Positions 1 through 9,148 of a DNA stretch of 23,315 nt are shown here, one piece after another (within the stretch, counting starts at the first letter, position 1; every line of letters starts with the position of its first letter). Source of the stretch: Stagonosporopsis chrysanthemi (taxonomy: Eukaryota; Ascomycota; Dothideomycetes; Pleosporales; Didymellaceae). The stretch is taken from positions 1-23,315 of the forward strand of contig JAFISE010000317.1 of assembly GCA_022560025.1 (NCBI GenBank), read 5' to 3'. The notes beneath the pieces were generated by a model. The model saw nothing but the letters and a program-made list of their open reading frames with translations. It was not told the DNA's origin and ran no database searches. The position numbers and the translations under genes were made by a program.

Positions 1-69
1 AAGAAGAAGAAGAAGAAGAAGAAGAAGAAGAAGAAGAAGAAGAAGAAGAAGAAGAAGAAGAAGAAGAAG

Positions 70-99
<30 letters not shown>
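1..99. repeat. (AAG)33 trinucleotide microsatellite
   Basis: Thirty-three perfect AAG units open the window; on the minus strand this is (CTT)33. It sits where recognisable homology of the neighbouring minus-strand transporter relic ends, so it may have expanded inside or next to that dead gene. The array may continue beyond the window edge. Confidence 0.97.
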
Positions 100-100
<1 letters not shown>

Positions 101-1174
101 GGCCTGTGTTCCTTTGCAGGTTTGCCATGAAGTACAAAGGAATGTTGAAAGTAAATGCGTTGAGCAAATCGCAAGATGAGCTTGTCAAACATGTCATACG
201 CAGCTTGATGGGCTTGATAGATTGCAACACACGCGGTTGCACCCATAAGGTCTGTTGACTATCGGAGGCTCTTACAGAACTCAACAGCATTGGCTGGATC
301 GAGATCGCAAGTATTATTGTCCCAGCATTGGAGGGGTGCTCCATTAAGGCTGCCTCAGCGATGCTGACTCGTTTTCGTTCTGCTCCACCCACACCGCGAA
401 CGAAGTCGCCTCCAACTTGGGGGTTGAATTTTTGCTTCAAGGATGCCAAACATGGCTATCACGAAGTCTCGCATGCGCGCTTACACCACCAAGGGTCTTT
501 CGTGGTGCTCTCGTCAAGAGCAGCGAACTGCAGTGTAGTTCCAACGTTAAGCATCGGAAAGTGAAGATCAGCCTCAGCTGTGTAAATAGCTCCTCCTCGA
601 AATTGAGACTTCATGTGATCAAATGTGACACCTGTATCAAGTTAGCAAGGAGACATTTGGGATCATAGGAAGATCTCATGTGGCTAGGTATCTCGATAGT
701 CCAGCTCTGAGCATTCCGTGGGTCTCTCCAGCAATCGTCTTCAGTAAGGTCGAGCAACCAGAGCCTGGTGGGCCGAGAACAACAAGCAATTCCCCACCCC
801 TTACGAGGCCGTCGAAAGTGTTCAGGATCTCGATCTTCCAAGGACTGTCGGTTCGTATGAGTTTCTGCTCTAGACCAGCTGCCTATCCATACATTACCGA
901 CAGTTTTCTGGTAATTGGTAGGTGCTTCAAAGTCGTGAACATTCAAGTCACGGAAAGCAATGCCAGCTGTTGGTTGTGGGCATTCATGTGGATCTTGAGA
1001 CTTCAGACAGACAAGCGCTTCCGCCCAGTCTCGTGGGCGAAAACCCTCCGAGCTTGGGCCCAACGAAGAGCCGATCTCAGCATTGAATGGATTGTGGCGG
1101 GAGCCGGGAGTAAATGCAGACTGCGATTTAAGATTCCTGCTCAATCTATGTACATTAAACAGTATGGAATACAC
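100..1174 (-). pseudogene. PDR-type (ABCG) ABC transporter relic, N-terminal region and first nucleotide-binding domain
   Basis: Minus-strand translation in several frames rebuilds the first part of a fungal pleiotropic-drug-resistance transporter in the right order. First comes an N-terminal segment containing NPFN and then TAGIAFRDLNV...NYQKTVGNVW (about 1090-880). In another frame follow FDGLVRGGELLVVLG and a Walker A GPPGSGCST at 748-774. Next are FRGGAIYTAEADLHFP (about 615-555), a signature-like region VGGAERKRVSIAEAAL (about 400-350), the PDR-style degenerate Walker B with D-loop, QCWDNNTCDLD (about 335-300), and STDLMGATACVAIYQA. The pieces lie in different frames and are interrupted by stops, for example TAG at 259-261. 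No transmembrane half is present in the window. PDR proteins export hydrophobic drugs at the plasma membrane; this copy cannot encode one. Family assignment is firm; exact lesion positions are approximate. Confidence 0.85.
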
Positions 1175-2085
1175 TTGGCTTTATTGATCGTGGAGATCTA
1201 ATGTAAAAGCTGAATGTCATGAGGTAGGATACACTGCTCAATGTTCTATGAACGGCAAGGTCTGGACAGAAGTCGCAACCTTCTGTTCCTCATTTCGTGC
1301 TCCGTTTTACACGGACCAAAGTCAGTATTCTCGACATCACGTCTTGCGAGCACTCTGTGCGGACGAAGAATGTCGATGGGGCTGATTAGTGAACTTAGTG
1401 AAACTAGAAACCTGGGACCGAGGGTCATGCAAACAGGGTTCCATCTTGGCGTGTGGCCATAATTTTAGAGTACCCTACTAGTGGTTATCTCATTGGAACA
1501 TTTGCATGATCGGAGCGACTATTGCTCCATTCTGGCCAAAGTCCATCCGTTCTCATTGTGTAATTGCACAATCGGAGCAACCTTTTGCGAAACAGATCTA
1601 CACCCAGGTACCGCTATCTCAGGTTCAAATTTGGCTCTAGCGCAATCGCTAAGTGCCACGGCCACGTCGGCTCGTGCAGCGGAAGGCATGCTTGGCACGA
1701 CGTTAGTCACAGAGTTTATCGTAATTGTTACTCACTATTCTTTCCTTCTAGAGTTGAGTTCCTGCAATAAATTAGCAAAAGAGCCTATAAGAGAGCTAGG
1801 AGAATATCCTAGTCGTATGAAAACGTGCTCAGATAAGTTGTTTGGTGCAGCAACTGCCTATCAGAGCCAGTCTCCCGACAGTTTCGTCCGCTGCACGAGC
1901 CGAAGTGGCCACACCCTGTACGACATTGCCCTGGGGTCCTTACATTGCATCGCCGCTCGGCCTGACCGTGATCTACATAATCCGACGCATCGCCCACTTG
2001 GTTGTTACTCATTGAACTTTCGCTTATCAGATTCTTTGCTATTAGAACATTGCCCATTTCATCATCAGAATCACATTTGCACATC
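1175..2085. other. Intergenic region upstream of the enoyl-reductase-like gene
   Basis: No supported gene. The longest open frame (1481-2089, +) has no recognisable motif and runs into the next gene's leader. The stretch lies between the 5' end of the dead transporter and the start of the MDR oxidoreductase, so it should hold the latter's promoter. It contains a 24-nt inverted repeat (1660-1683 and 1887-1910) and one GTACCG half-site at 1608-1613 that matches the arms of the element at 6915-6937. Confidence 0.6.
1660..1910. repeat. 24-nt inverted repeat with ~203-nt spacer
   Basis: GGCCAC(G/T)TCGGCTCGTGCAG followed by CGGA reads on the plus strand at 1660-1683 and on the minus strand at 1910-1887, with a single mismatch over 24 nt. 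Similarity outside the core is weak. It could be a remnant of a small inverted-repeat element or a duplicated regulatory site; the sequence alone does not decide. Confidence 0.7.
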
Positions 2086-3174
2086 ATGAAGGCACTCATC
2101 ACCACGAACAGTCTGTACTCCAGAGTCGCAAACCTTGCCGTTGGCAAGAACCTGACCTCAACAAGGGCTCAGTGGAAGGACATCCCGATTCCCGAGATTT
2201 CAGACAACGAGATCCTCGTCAAAATACGCGCTGTGGCCCTGAACCCGACCGACTTCAAACACATTGACGCGATCTCTCCCCCCAACAGCATTGTTGGGTG
2301 CGACTACGCAGGAGAAGTGTTCAAGGTCGGCAAGGACGCGACGAAGCTCTGGAATATTGGCGACAGGGTGGCTGGTGCCGTTCATGGCGGCTTATTTCCG
2401 GATCGAGGCTCGTTCGCGGAATATTTAAAGATTGAGGCAGATCTTGCCTGGAAGGTTCCGGAATCAATCGACTATGCCGCAGCGACTACATATGGTATCT
2501 CAGCTGTAACAGCAGCGTTGGCCCTGTGCGGTCGCTTAGGTTTCCCGAGTGTGGAAACCTTGCTCAGCTCAGACAACAAAGATGCAAAGGAGAAGGGCAC
2601 CATTTTTGTCTATGCAGGTTCGACAGGGGCTGGTCTATCAGTTATACAGCTGGCCAAAGCCTTTGGATGCACTGTCGTTACCACAGCCTCGCCTCATTCG
2701 TACGATCTTGTCAAGAGTTACGGCGCCGATGCCGTCTTCAGCTACCATGACGCGGACGTCGAATCCCAGATCGCGAAAGCCCACCCCGACATCAAGATTG
2801 CTGTTGACTGCTTCTCAGAGGGCAATTCAACAAAGATCTGCGATAACGTTATTGGAAGCAAGGGCGGGCAAGTGCTAACGCTACTGCTATCGACAAAACC
2901 GACTACACCAGCAGTCAAGCACGACTTCGTTCTGGCATATTCTTTGTTTGGTCGCGAGTTCCAATGGCTGCCGCCTGTTGGACCCAAGTTCCCCGCGGTA
3001 CCATCGGACCGTGGTTTGCTTGCTCAGTTCTACGCTGCGCTGCCGCGGCTGACGAACGTACTGAAGCCTCTCCCAATTACCCGAGAGTCCGGTGGTATGG
3101 ACGCCATTCTTCCAGGACTTGACAAGTTGAGAGAAAATAAGGTATCAGGTTCAAAACTAGTGGTCGAGTTCTAG
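2086..3174 (+). CDS. Trans-enoyl-reductase-like zinc-independent MDR oxidoreductase (LovC/TOXD family)
   Basis: Single-exon gene for 362 residues. It belongs to the medium-chain dehydrogenase/reductase superfamily, in the group that includes stand-alone enoyl reductases acting in trans with polyketide synthases. These NADPH enzymes usually reduce an enoyl thioester or a related activated alkene in the cytosol. Visible features are an N-terminal GroES-like domain with ALNPTDFKHID (51-61) and GCDYAG (71-76), a dinucleotide-binding loop YAGSTGAGLSVIQLAK (176-191), and ASPHSYDLVKSYGADAVF (201-218), typical of this group. The zinc ligands of true alcohol dehydrogenases are absent. The ATG at 2086 was chosen because the GroES fold begins at once after it; the open frame upstream has no closer ATG with homology. 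It converges on the SDR gene. The substrate cannot be told from sequence, and no partner synthase is visible. Confidence 0.9.
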   Translation: MKALITTNSLYSRVANLAVGKNLTSTRAQWKDIPIPEISDNEILVKIRAVALNPTDFKHIDAISPPNSIVGCDYAGEVFKVGKDATKLWNIGDRVAGAVHGGLFPDRGSFAEYLKIEADLAWKVPESIDYAAATTYGISAVTAALALCGRLGFPSVETLLSSDNKDAKEKGTIFVYAGSTGAGLSVIQLAKAFGCTVVTTASPHSYDLVKSYGADAVFSYHDADVESQIAKAHPDIKIAVDCFSEGNSTKICDNVIGSKGGQVLTLLLSTKPTTPAVKHDFVLAYSLFGREFQWLPPVGPKFPAVPSDRGLLAQFYAALPRLTNVLKPLPITRESGGMDAILPGLDKLRENKVSGSKLVVEF

Positions 3175-3776
3175 TTGTTTTTGTTAGCTAGTGACGTTAC
3201 TCCCAAACTAAGAGCAAGCAGTATACGAATCAGTAATTACAGACTCATCTCCTTCCTATCACATATAGACGCTCTGTAGTCGTTTTCCTATCATCGAATT
3301 TCACATCAAGAATGGTAACGGCATGTCGAAATTTCTTGTCTTTATGATTTTTTGTTCTAGGACCTGAATAGCTACCAAACGAATGGCACATAACACTCTC
3401 TATAGAATACTTGATGCATTTCAATGTATGACCAGAACCGTTCTAGAGCTTGTCGGATTGGCCAGATGACCACCGAATGCTACCAGAGAACCTGCATTCT
3501 TGCCGTCGCAAGGAGCGCCAGAGACTTATGCGAGCCAACCTAATGCGGATACTGGGATACGCCCCCGGTTCTGCAATCATTACAGATGACTATACAGCGC
3601 GTTCAAAATACACTGGGAACCTTGTTGGGCGCACAAGTGAAAAATGGTCGTGGTCACTGTACTTGGGGCTTGTTTCTTATCGCTTGAATCTTGGTTGCTA
3701 CTTTAAGTTCTAGTCATCTAAAATATAACGTCTACCTTGAAATTTTGAACTCAGAGTCAAGCATGAGCATAGCCCT
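3175..3776. other. Convergent 3' intergenic region
   Basis: Lies between the stop codons of the MDR oxidoreductase (+) and the SDR (-). It is AT-richer than its flanks and contains no open frame with recognisable content. It should carry the 3' UTRs and polyadenylation signals of both genes, but no unambiguous signal was picked out. Confidence 0.6.
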
Positions 3777-4538
3777 CTACCAGGGCAGTGTGGTGCCGTC
3801 GTAGTTCTGGAAGGTTCCGCTGATCTCCTTGGAAGCCGAATCGAGCGTCTTCAGGATTCCCGCAATACTGACTTCAACAGTAATGGCACCCATAGCAACA
3901 GCCTCCTCAGTTGTTGCAAACGATCCCAAACCCATATCCGTCAGGACCAAACCGGGATGGGTGACATAAGAGGTTAGCCACGACTCTTCGTAGTGCAGGC
4001 GTCGGATCAGCCAGTTCAGTGCTGCCTTGCTAGATCCATAGGGGCTGAAAATGGCCGGGAATGCGGAAAGTCCTTCCTGGCTTCCTATGCTGCCGATGAT
4101 AGTCGAGATGGCCAAGAAGACGGGCTTGCCGCTCTTACTGGCCTGCAGAAGGGGCTTAAAGGCCTGGAAAAGCACCACAGGGCCAATGGCGTTGGTGTTG
4201 AAGTGGTCACGGAGGCTCTCGGTCGTTGTCTGTGCGACTGATGAGCCAGAGTGGGCGATTCCAGCGTTGGCGATGACAATGTCGAGAGATGATATTCCGT
4301 GCTCGGAGGTAAGCTGCGAAACTGCCTCTTTGGCGTCGGTCTCAGACTGTGAGTCGATTTTGACAATGATGACCTTGGAGCCTGTTGCGGTGGGGAGGCT
4401 GTTCAGAGTTGATGCGGCGGCGGCCGTGTCTCGAACACCGGCGACGACAATCGTATTAGGCCTCTGCAGAAGCGATGCAGTGAGACCTTTGCCGATACCA
4501 CGGTTGGCACCAGTGATAAGATAGGTAGTGGGAGACAT
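3777..4538 (-). CDS. Short-chain dehydrogenase/reductase, norsolorinic-acid-ketoreductase-like
   Basis: Uninterrupted 253-residue gene of the classical SDR family, cytosolic and NAD(P)H-dependent. The Rossmann glycine motif TGANRGIG is at 9-16, NAG at 91-93, and the catalytic Asn116, Ser145, Tyr167 and Lys171 (YGSSK) are all present, so the enzyme should be active. The overall pattern (TGANRGIGKGL at the N-terminus, HPGLVLTDMG near 194-203, C-terminal SGTFQNYDGTTLPW) resembles fungal ketoreductases of the nor-1/aflD type, which reduce aryl ketones in polyketide pathways. This is family resemblance, not a substrate assignment. It is transcribed in the same direction as the P450 upstream of it and converges with the MDR oxidoreductase. 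A TATA-like element lies about 120 bp before the ATG. Confidence 0.92.
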   Translation of the reverse strand: MSPTTYLITGANRGIGKGLTASLLQRPNTIVVAGVRDTAAAASTLNSLPTATGSKVIIVKIDSQSETDAKEAVSQLTSEHGISSLDIVIANAGIAHSGSSVAQTTTESLRDHFNTNAIGPVVLFQAFKPLLQASKSGKPVFLAISTIIGSIGSQEGLSAFPAIFSPYGSSKAALNWLIRRLHYEESWLTSYVTHPGLVLTDMGLGSFATTEEAVAMGAITVEVSIAGILKTLDSASKEISGTFQNYDGTTLPW

Positions 4539-5058
4539 GTCCGCGATTGGTAGGCTCTTTTTACTTGTTGGGTTAAGTCGTGTGAAAGAAAGAGGTCAGG
4601 TTGCTTTTGTCCGCTTAAGTGCTGACGAGCAGCAACACTGATCTGAGTTGATATCTTTTTTATACCCCTCTGGATGTCTCCACCCGCGTTCTGCATATGT
4701 CTTCTGGGTATGACGCATGAACGCGCAAAGTTGTCCGGCAGCTGATTAGTGAACACCACCCGACGAAGGTCCCACAACTCTGGATGTCCTGGGTTTAGCC
4801 CTGGCAAGCGCGCCAATTGATTTATCAGCCATCATCGGAGGTAACTTCGAGCGAGCTTTACGCAGTACATCACGATATCGAAGGCGTGATAGCCGCAGAG
4901 GTAGGGGGGAGATCTCTGAAGCGCGAGCTGTCAAGAACCACATGCTCCACATCATATTTCAGTTTGTGCTAGCGTATCTTTTTACTACCGAGATTGCACC
5001 GCAAAATGTAGATGGGGCGTTGAGCCAGTACACATGTCCGCTGTGGCTTATGATATCT
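4539..5058. other. Intergenic region: SDR promoter and P450 3' end
   Basis: No gene is supported in these 520 bp. Open frames here (for example 4403-4816, minus) overlap the SDR in the wrong frame. The region should contain the SDR promoter, including the TATA-like element at 4656-4664, and the P450 terminator. Confidence 0.6.
4656..4664 (-). promoter_or_regulatory. TATA-like element of the SDR gene
   Basis: Minus-strand TATAAAAAA, roughly 120 bp upstream of the SDR start codon. It is a plausible core-promoter element; the transcription start was not mapped. Confidence 0.4.
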
Positions 5059-6632
5059 TCAGGAACAAGTATGTTTCCGGACCATTACTGGAAACTTCTC
5101 TGGTTTGACAAACCAGTAGTTGATCGTCTTCCATTGGTCCTTCGGCATACCTAGCGTGAAATCGAAGCTCTTTGCAAGCTCTGGTATCAGCTTGGACATC
5201 TCAAGTGAACTGATGTGTTGCCCAAGACATGTGCGTGACCCAAGTCCAAACTATGGACCTCGTTAGCAGATGTGCAGGGATCAATCTAGCTACCACTTAC
5301 AGGCATATAGTTAGCTTCCATCAGCTTATATCGCTCCCCATCTACTGCTCTCGCTTCCTCCCATCGTTCTGGGCGGAAGACATGCGCATCCTCACCGAAG
5401 ACACGCTTGTCATAGTGTGCGACCCAGCTGTTAAGGCCGATGTTCGTGCCTGGTGGGAACCAACGTTCGCCCAACTGCAATCCTCCTTCGGGAACGACTC
5501 GCCACAACGGGAGTCCTGTGGCAGGGTGCATCCTCAAAGTTTCCTTGAGCACTGATCGTAGATAAGACATTTCTTGCGTTTCTTTGAACGAGATTCTTTT
5601 TTCCCAGAACCCATGGTCTTTGATCTCTTGTCGCAGCTTCGACAGGCATTGGGGCGAAGTTATTAGGTGATAGACCGCGCTTGACAGTGAGACTGCCGTT
5701 GTGTCTGAGCCTGCAACGATGTTGCTGAGGCCCATCATAAAGATATGGTAGGGCGTGACCTTTTCAGGGTCACGCGCTTGAGCATCTGACATCTTATCAA
5801 GAAAGTCTTGCGGCATTGACAGCTCGTCTGACTCCGGGGCCTTGAGACCTTTCTTTTTCCTCGTTTGATTGCGTTCGTCAATTTTCTTCTGCACAAAGCC
5901 CATGAGATATGTCCGGCCAGCTGCTCCAGATCCAGGTATTTTCTCTAGAATAGAGTAGAGAATTGGATGCAATCGTGGAAAGATACCAATTAGTGTAGAG
6001 TAGACCATGGACTTGTCGAGCGCAGTCAGAGTTCCTGCAATGTCTTCGCCTTTGTCAAGGAACCCAAAACGCTCCGAATAGGTGATTTCCCCGAGCACGT
6101 CGAAAGCGTAGCATTGAAACCAATGCGCGAGGTCAATCGTGACGCCTGACTGCGCAAAGCCGTCTAGCTTGTGAAGGAAGATGTCCATGCAGCTGTCTAC
6201 GTAAGATTCGTAGGAAAGCAGTGAGCTCATGCTGTATAGCCCTTGGAACCGTTTTCTGGTCTCGGAATGCCTCTTCATATCTTGATCGGGGAAAAGTGTC
6301 CATCGTTCCGGACTTGGATGTTTCCAACCCTGATACCAATCTCCCTTTGGGAACTTCGAGCCAATCCCATAAACGGTCTTCTCGGGACTGGTGATTGAAT
6401 AGTATCCGGGAGCAATCCTTACAACGTCTCCAAATTTCTCGTGGAGGGCAATGTTCTCGTGATGGAAATTGCCTTCGCGAACCTTGTGGAAGTACCATAG
6501 CCGCGACACGCGTGATGACCACGGTCCAGGTATTGACCGGGTGGCCGCGAAGAAGTATTCGTAGGCTGTTGATAGAACCACAAAGAGCAATCCAGCAATG
6601 CTCAAGATGTACGTGATTTCCAGAAGGTGCAT
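5059..6632 (-). CDS. Cytochrome P450 monooxygenase, pisatin-demethylase-like
   Basis: Two exons, 5301-6632 and 5059-5250, with an intron at 5251-5300 (GTAAGT donor, TGCTAAC branch, ATAG acceptor), give 507 residues, the usual length. An N-terminal membrane anchor (about 5-29) precedes the hinge SIPGPW. The I-helix oxygen-activation motif AGSDTT is at 307-312, the K-helix ETLR at 364-367, and FRPERW at 419-424. The second exon starts exactly at the haem loop FGLGSRTCLG (445-454, Cys452 as haem thiolate). All essential residues are intact. The enzyme should be an ER-bound hydroxylase or demethylase using a CPR partner. The region around NSWVAHYDKRVFG resembles fungal pisatin-demethylase-type P450s, a group used both in metabolite biosynthesis and in detoxification. 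It is divergent from the MFS gene. An unspliced reading would miss the haem-binding cysteine. Confidence 0.92.
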
Positions 6633-6870
6633 ATTAACTTGTTGCGATGAAATCGAGCAGGCCGAGTGATGACGAAAGGAGCGTCAGACTTGACACCGTA
6701 TTTGAACGCCGTGCAACTTTGGAGCCGTTTCTATCCTCGGCATCCAAATTCTCATACATATCACAGTTCGCAGGCGCTATCAGACAATATCATGGGGCCA
6801 GCAGTGTCTGCTCCGCCAATTGCGGGGTCATGATGCTGTTCCTGCCGGCTGTGTCCTCCGTTCACTAGCA

Positions 6871-6937
6871 TTCCGTGTTCCGTGTTCCGATTCCCCTCGT
6901 TCCGCGTTCCGCCTGTACCGTCCCACACTGCCGGTAC
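6871..6937. promoter_or_regulatory. CGG/CCG array: candidate Zn2Cys6 operator
   Basis: TTCCG occurs at 6871, 6878, 6885, 6900 and 6907, that is with a 7-bp period and one larger gap. It is followed at once by the exact inverted repeat GTACCG (6915-6920), N11, CGGTAC (6932-6937). Zn2Cys6 dimers are known to bind pairs of CGG triplets in direct, inverted or everted order. A further TTCCGTG lies at 7105-7111. Assignment to the neighbouring regulator is inference. Confidence 0.5.
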
Positions 6938-7153
6938 GTTCATCCTCATTGAAGGTATGGGGTAGCCACTAGCGAGTGTGGGGAAGCGAGGTCGGCTTGG
7001 CCTTGTGCTCTTGGCAAGCATATTTCGTCTCAGGCACCTGTGTAATGGGGTTGCTTCAGCTGTGAACCTGGAGATTGTCGGCATTTCGTAAAGAATTGTT
7101 TGTGTTCCGTGTTGAGAACAGCGCCATGAACAAACATCTCGGATGGTGTGAAC

Positions 7154-7160
7154 TATATAA
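7154..7160 (+). promoter_or_regulatory. TATA box of the MFS gene
   Basis: TATATAA, about 43 bp before the MFS start codon at 7203. It is unusually well formed for a fungal gene and supports the upstream start choice. Confidence 0.5.
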
Positions 7161-7202
7161 GAAGGCTTTGAGCCTGTGGAAAGTAATGCATAAGAAGCAG
7201 CA

Positions 7203-8959
7203 ATGGCCACCACACGCTCCTTCGAAACCGACAAAACAACTGCAGTCCATCTTGAGATGAGTTGTGATGATGGACCGAAAGACACAGAGATCTATGTGCA
7301 CAAGACCCATGGCAACGTGTAAGCGGGATAATCTGATGCTGGTTCCTTTGCTCAACTTCCACAGTCAGGATTTGTCACAGCCACGATTAAATCCTCGCGC
7401 TGAACGTCGCCTTGTGCGCAAAATCGACTTTTACATAGTCCCGACTGTCGCCCTTCTATACTTATTTTGCTTCATTGATCGCGCAAACATTGGTAATTCA
7501 TAATTTTCAGGATGTGGACATCAGCTGACAGATATAGGAAACGCAAGACTAGCAGGTTTCGAGCGAGACCTGAGATTGACGGGCTACGGCTATAACACAG
7601 TTTTGTCAGTGTCCTATATCTCATACATCATCTTCGAGATACCATCGAACATGGCGTGCAAATACTTTGGGCCTGGCTGGTTCCTTCCCAGCATCACCTT
7701 AGGCTTTGGGATCTTGACGGTCCGTTTTGCCTTTGTCAAGGACCTACCTACTGCTTCCGCTGTTCGGTTCCTCCTTGGGATCTTTGAGGCGAGCATGCTC
7801 CCCGGTATTGCATACTATATGTAAGCTTACATGGTTTGTAACTTTCCAGGGTCAAGATCTGACTTGTTGCAGGTCACGTTGGTACACGCGCTCGGAACTT
7901 GCCTTTCGCATTGCGACGTATGTGGTCATGGCCCCTCTGGCAGGAGCTTTCGGAGGTCTGCTTGCCTCAGCAATCCTGAGGCTCGACTCTTTCGGATCGA
8001 CCCGTACCTGGAGGATGATCTTTGCGATCGAAGGGATCATTACCATCGGACTAGCGCTCATCAGTTTTTTCACCTTGACCGACCGTCCAGAAACGGCCCG
8101 CTGGCTGACGGAAAGAGAGAAGGAGATGGTGCTGGATCGCTTGACATCTGAGCGCATCGAAGCAACGGAAGTGCTGGACAAGATGAGCACGGCAAAGGTA
8201 CTCCGAGGCATAGTCAACCCTGTCGTTCTTGGGACCTCCTGGGTGTTTTTGCTTGCCTGTATCACAGTGCAGGGTTTGGCCTTCTTCGTTCCAACCATCA
8301 TCAGGACGATCTATCCCAACGCCACAGTTGTCAGACAGCAGTTGCTAACAGTCCCGCCTTACATGGCCGGCGCCGCCGCAATTCTTTCAATCAACTTCGC
8401 CAGCTGGAAAACGGACAAGCGCAACATCTACATGGGCTTGAGCGCGATACCTGTCATGATCGGATACATCATGTTCCTCGCAAGCACGAACTCGCAAGTG
8501 CGGTACGCTGCAACGTTCGTTATCGCAATCGGTGCTTTTAATTCAGGAGCTTTGTGTAATGCACAAGTGGCGGCAAACGTCGTGAGTGACACAACCAGAT
8601 CTTCGGCCATCGGCATCAACGTGATGGCTGGTAACATTGGCGGGCTCATTGCCACATGGGCGTTTTTGCCTTTTGACAGACCAAACTATCGTATCGGGAA
8701 TGGATTGAATCTGGCGGCACAAAGCTTGATCTTCATCACATGTGCCGGCATTGGCATGGGCATTTGGATGAGGGCTGATAATAAGCGCAGGAAGCAGAGG
8801 GATGTTGAGGTCGAGATCGAAGGGCTCAGTCATGCTGCCATCGAAAAGCTAGATTGGCGTCACCCTGGGTTTGAGTGGCGACCTTGGTCGTCGGATGTGC
8901 CGATAGCGATTGTACAGTTTGTAGCTGTCGGAAGACTATTGACAATGTACTGGCGATGA
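7203..8959 (+). CDS. MFS transporter, anion:cation symporter (Dal5/TNA1-like) family
   Basis: Four exons, 7203-7318, 7365-7492, 7538-7820 and 7873-8959, give 537 residues. The start MATTRSFETDK has a good context and needs the first intron (GTAAGC donor, CCACAG acceptor); a later ATG at 7267 gives a poorer leader. A cytosolic N-terminus (about 60 residues) leads into ERRLVRKIDFYIVP and the family-typical FIDRANIGNARL (intron 2 splits the Gly codon). Then come RFLLGIFEASMLPGIAYYMSRWYTRSE-like sequence (intron 3 splits Met), a central cytosolic loop with TDRPETARWLTEREKE, and further membrane segments consistent with a 12-helix MFS protein. Relatives in yeasts carry allantoate, nicotinate, tartrate and other small carboxylates across the plasma membrane, usually by proton symport. 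The transported compound is unknown; cluster context suggests a pathway substrate or product. The zinc-cluster gene follows 189 bp downstream. Confidence 0.9.
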
Positions 8960-9148
8960 TGCGCTGAAGATTGTCGTGAGATCGGAACGATGATCCCCGA
9001 CGTGCCGAGCCACCGATTGCAATTGCCGAGCCAGCCAGTCACGTGCCAATGGTCTAGCACCACCCCGCTTCCCCGCGAATACAATACCGAAGGCCAAGGG
9101 TTGCGATCCGATCTTTGCTCTGTCGCGGCAATGTGACACAATTCCAAC
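8960..9148 (+). promoter_or_regulatory. Short spacer: MFS 3' end and regulator promoter
   Basis: 189 bp between the MFS stop and the regulator's ATG, on the same strand. An in-frame TGA at 9134-9136 closes the frame upstream of the chosen start. No clear TATA box was seen. Confidence 0.45.

Larger units (their letters stand above)
6633..7202. promoter_or_regulatory. Divergent promoter between P450 and MFS transporter
   Basis: 570 bp separate the two start codons. The region holds a TTCCG (CGGAA) direct-repeat array, an everted CCG-N11-CGG palindrome and a TATA box close to the MFS gene. No coding content is recognisable. Shared sites here could co-regulate both genes; that is inference. Confidence 0.65.

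Noticed and set aside
1481..2089. 202-residue open frame (+) upstream of the MDR oxidoreductase
   Set aside because: No motif or domain recognisable, low-complexity mix of residues, runs into the next gene's leader; it lies where a promoter is expected.
3450..3713. 87-residue open frame (+) between the convergent MDR and SDR genes
   Set aside because: Begins at a non-ATG codon, no homology or splice context; sits in a convergent 3' region.
7267..7503. ATG at 7267 as start of the MFS transporter
   Set aside because: The ATG at 7203 with a spliced 46-nt intron (7319-7364) gives a better leader, has a TATA box 43 bp upstream and explains the clean donor and acceptor.
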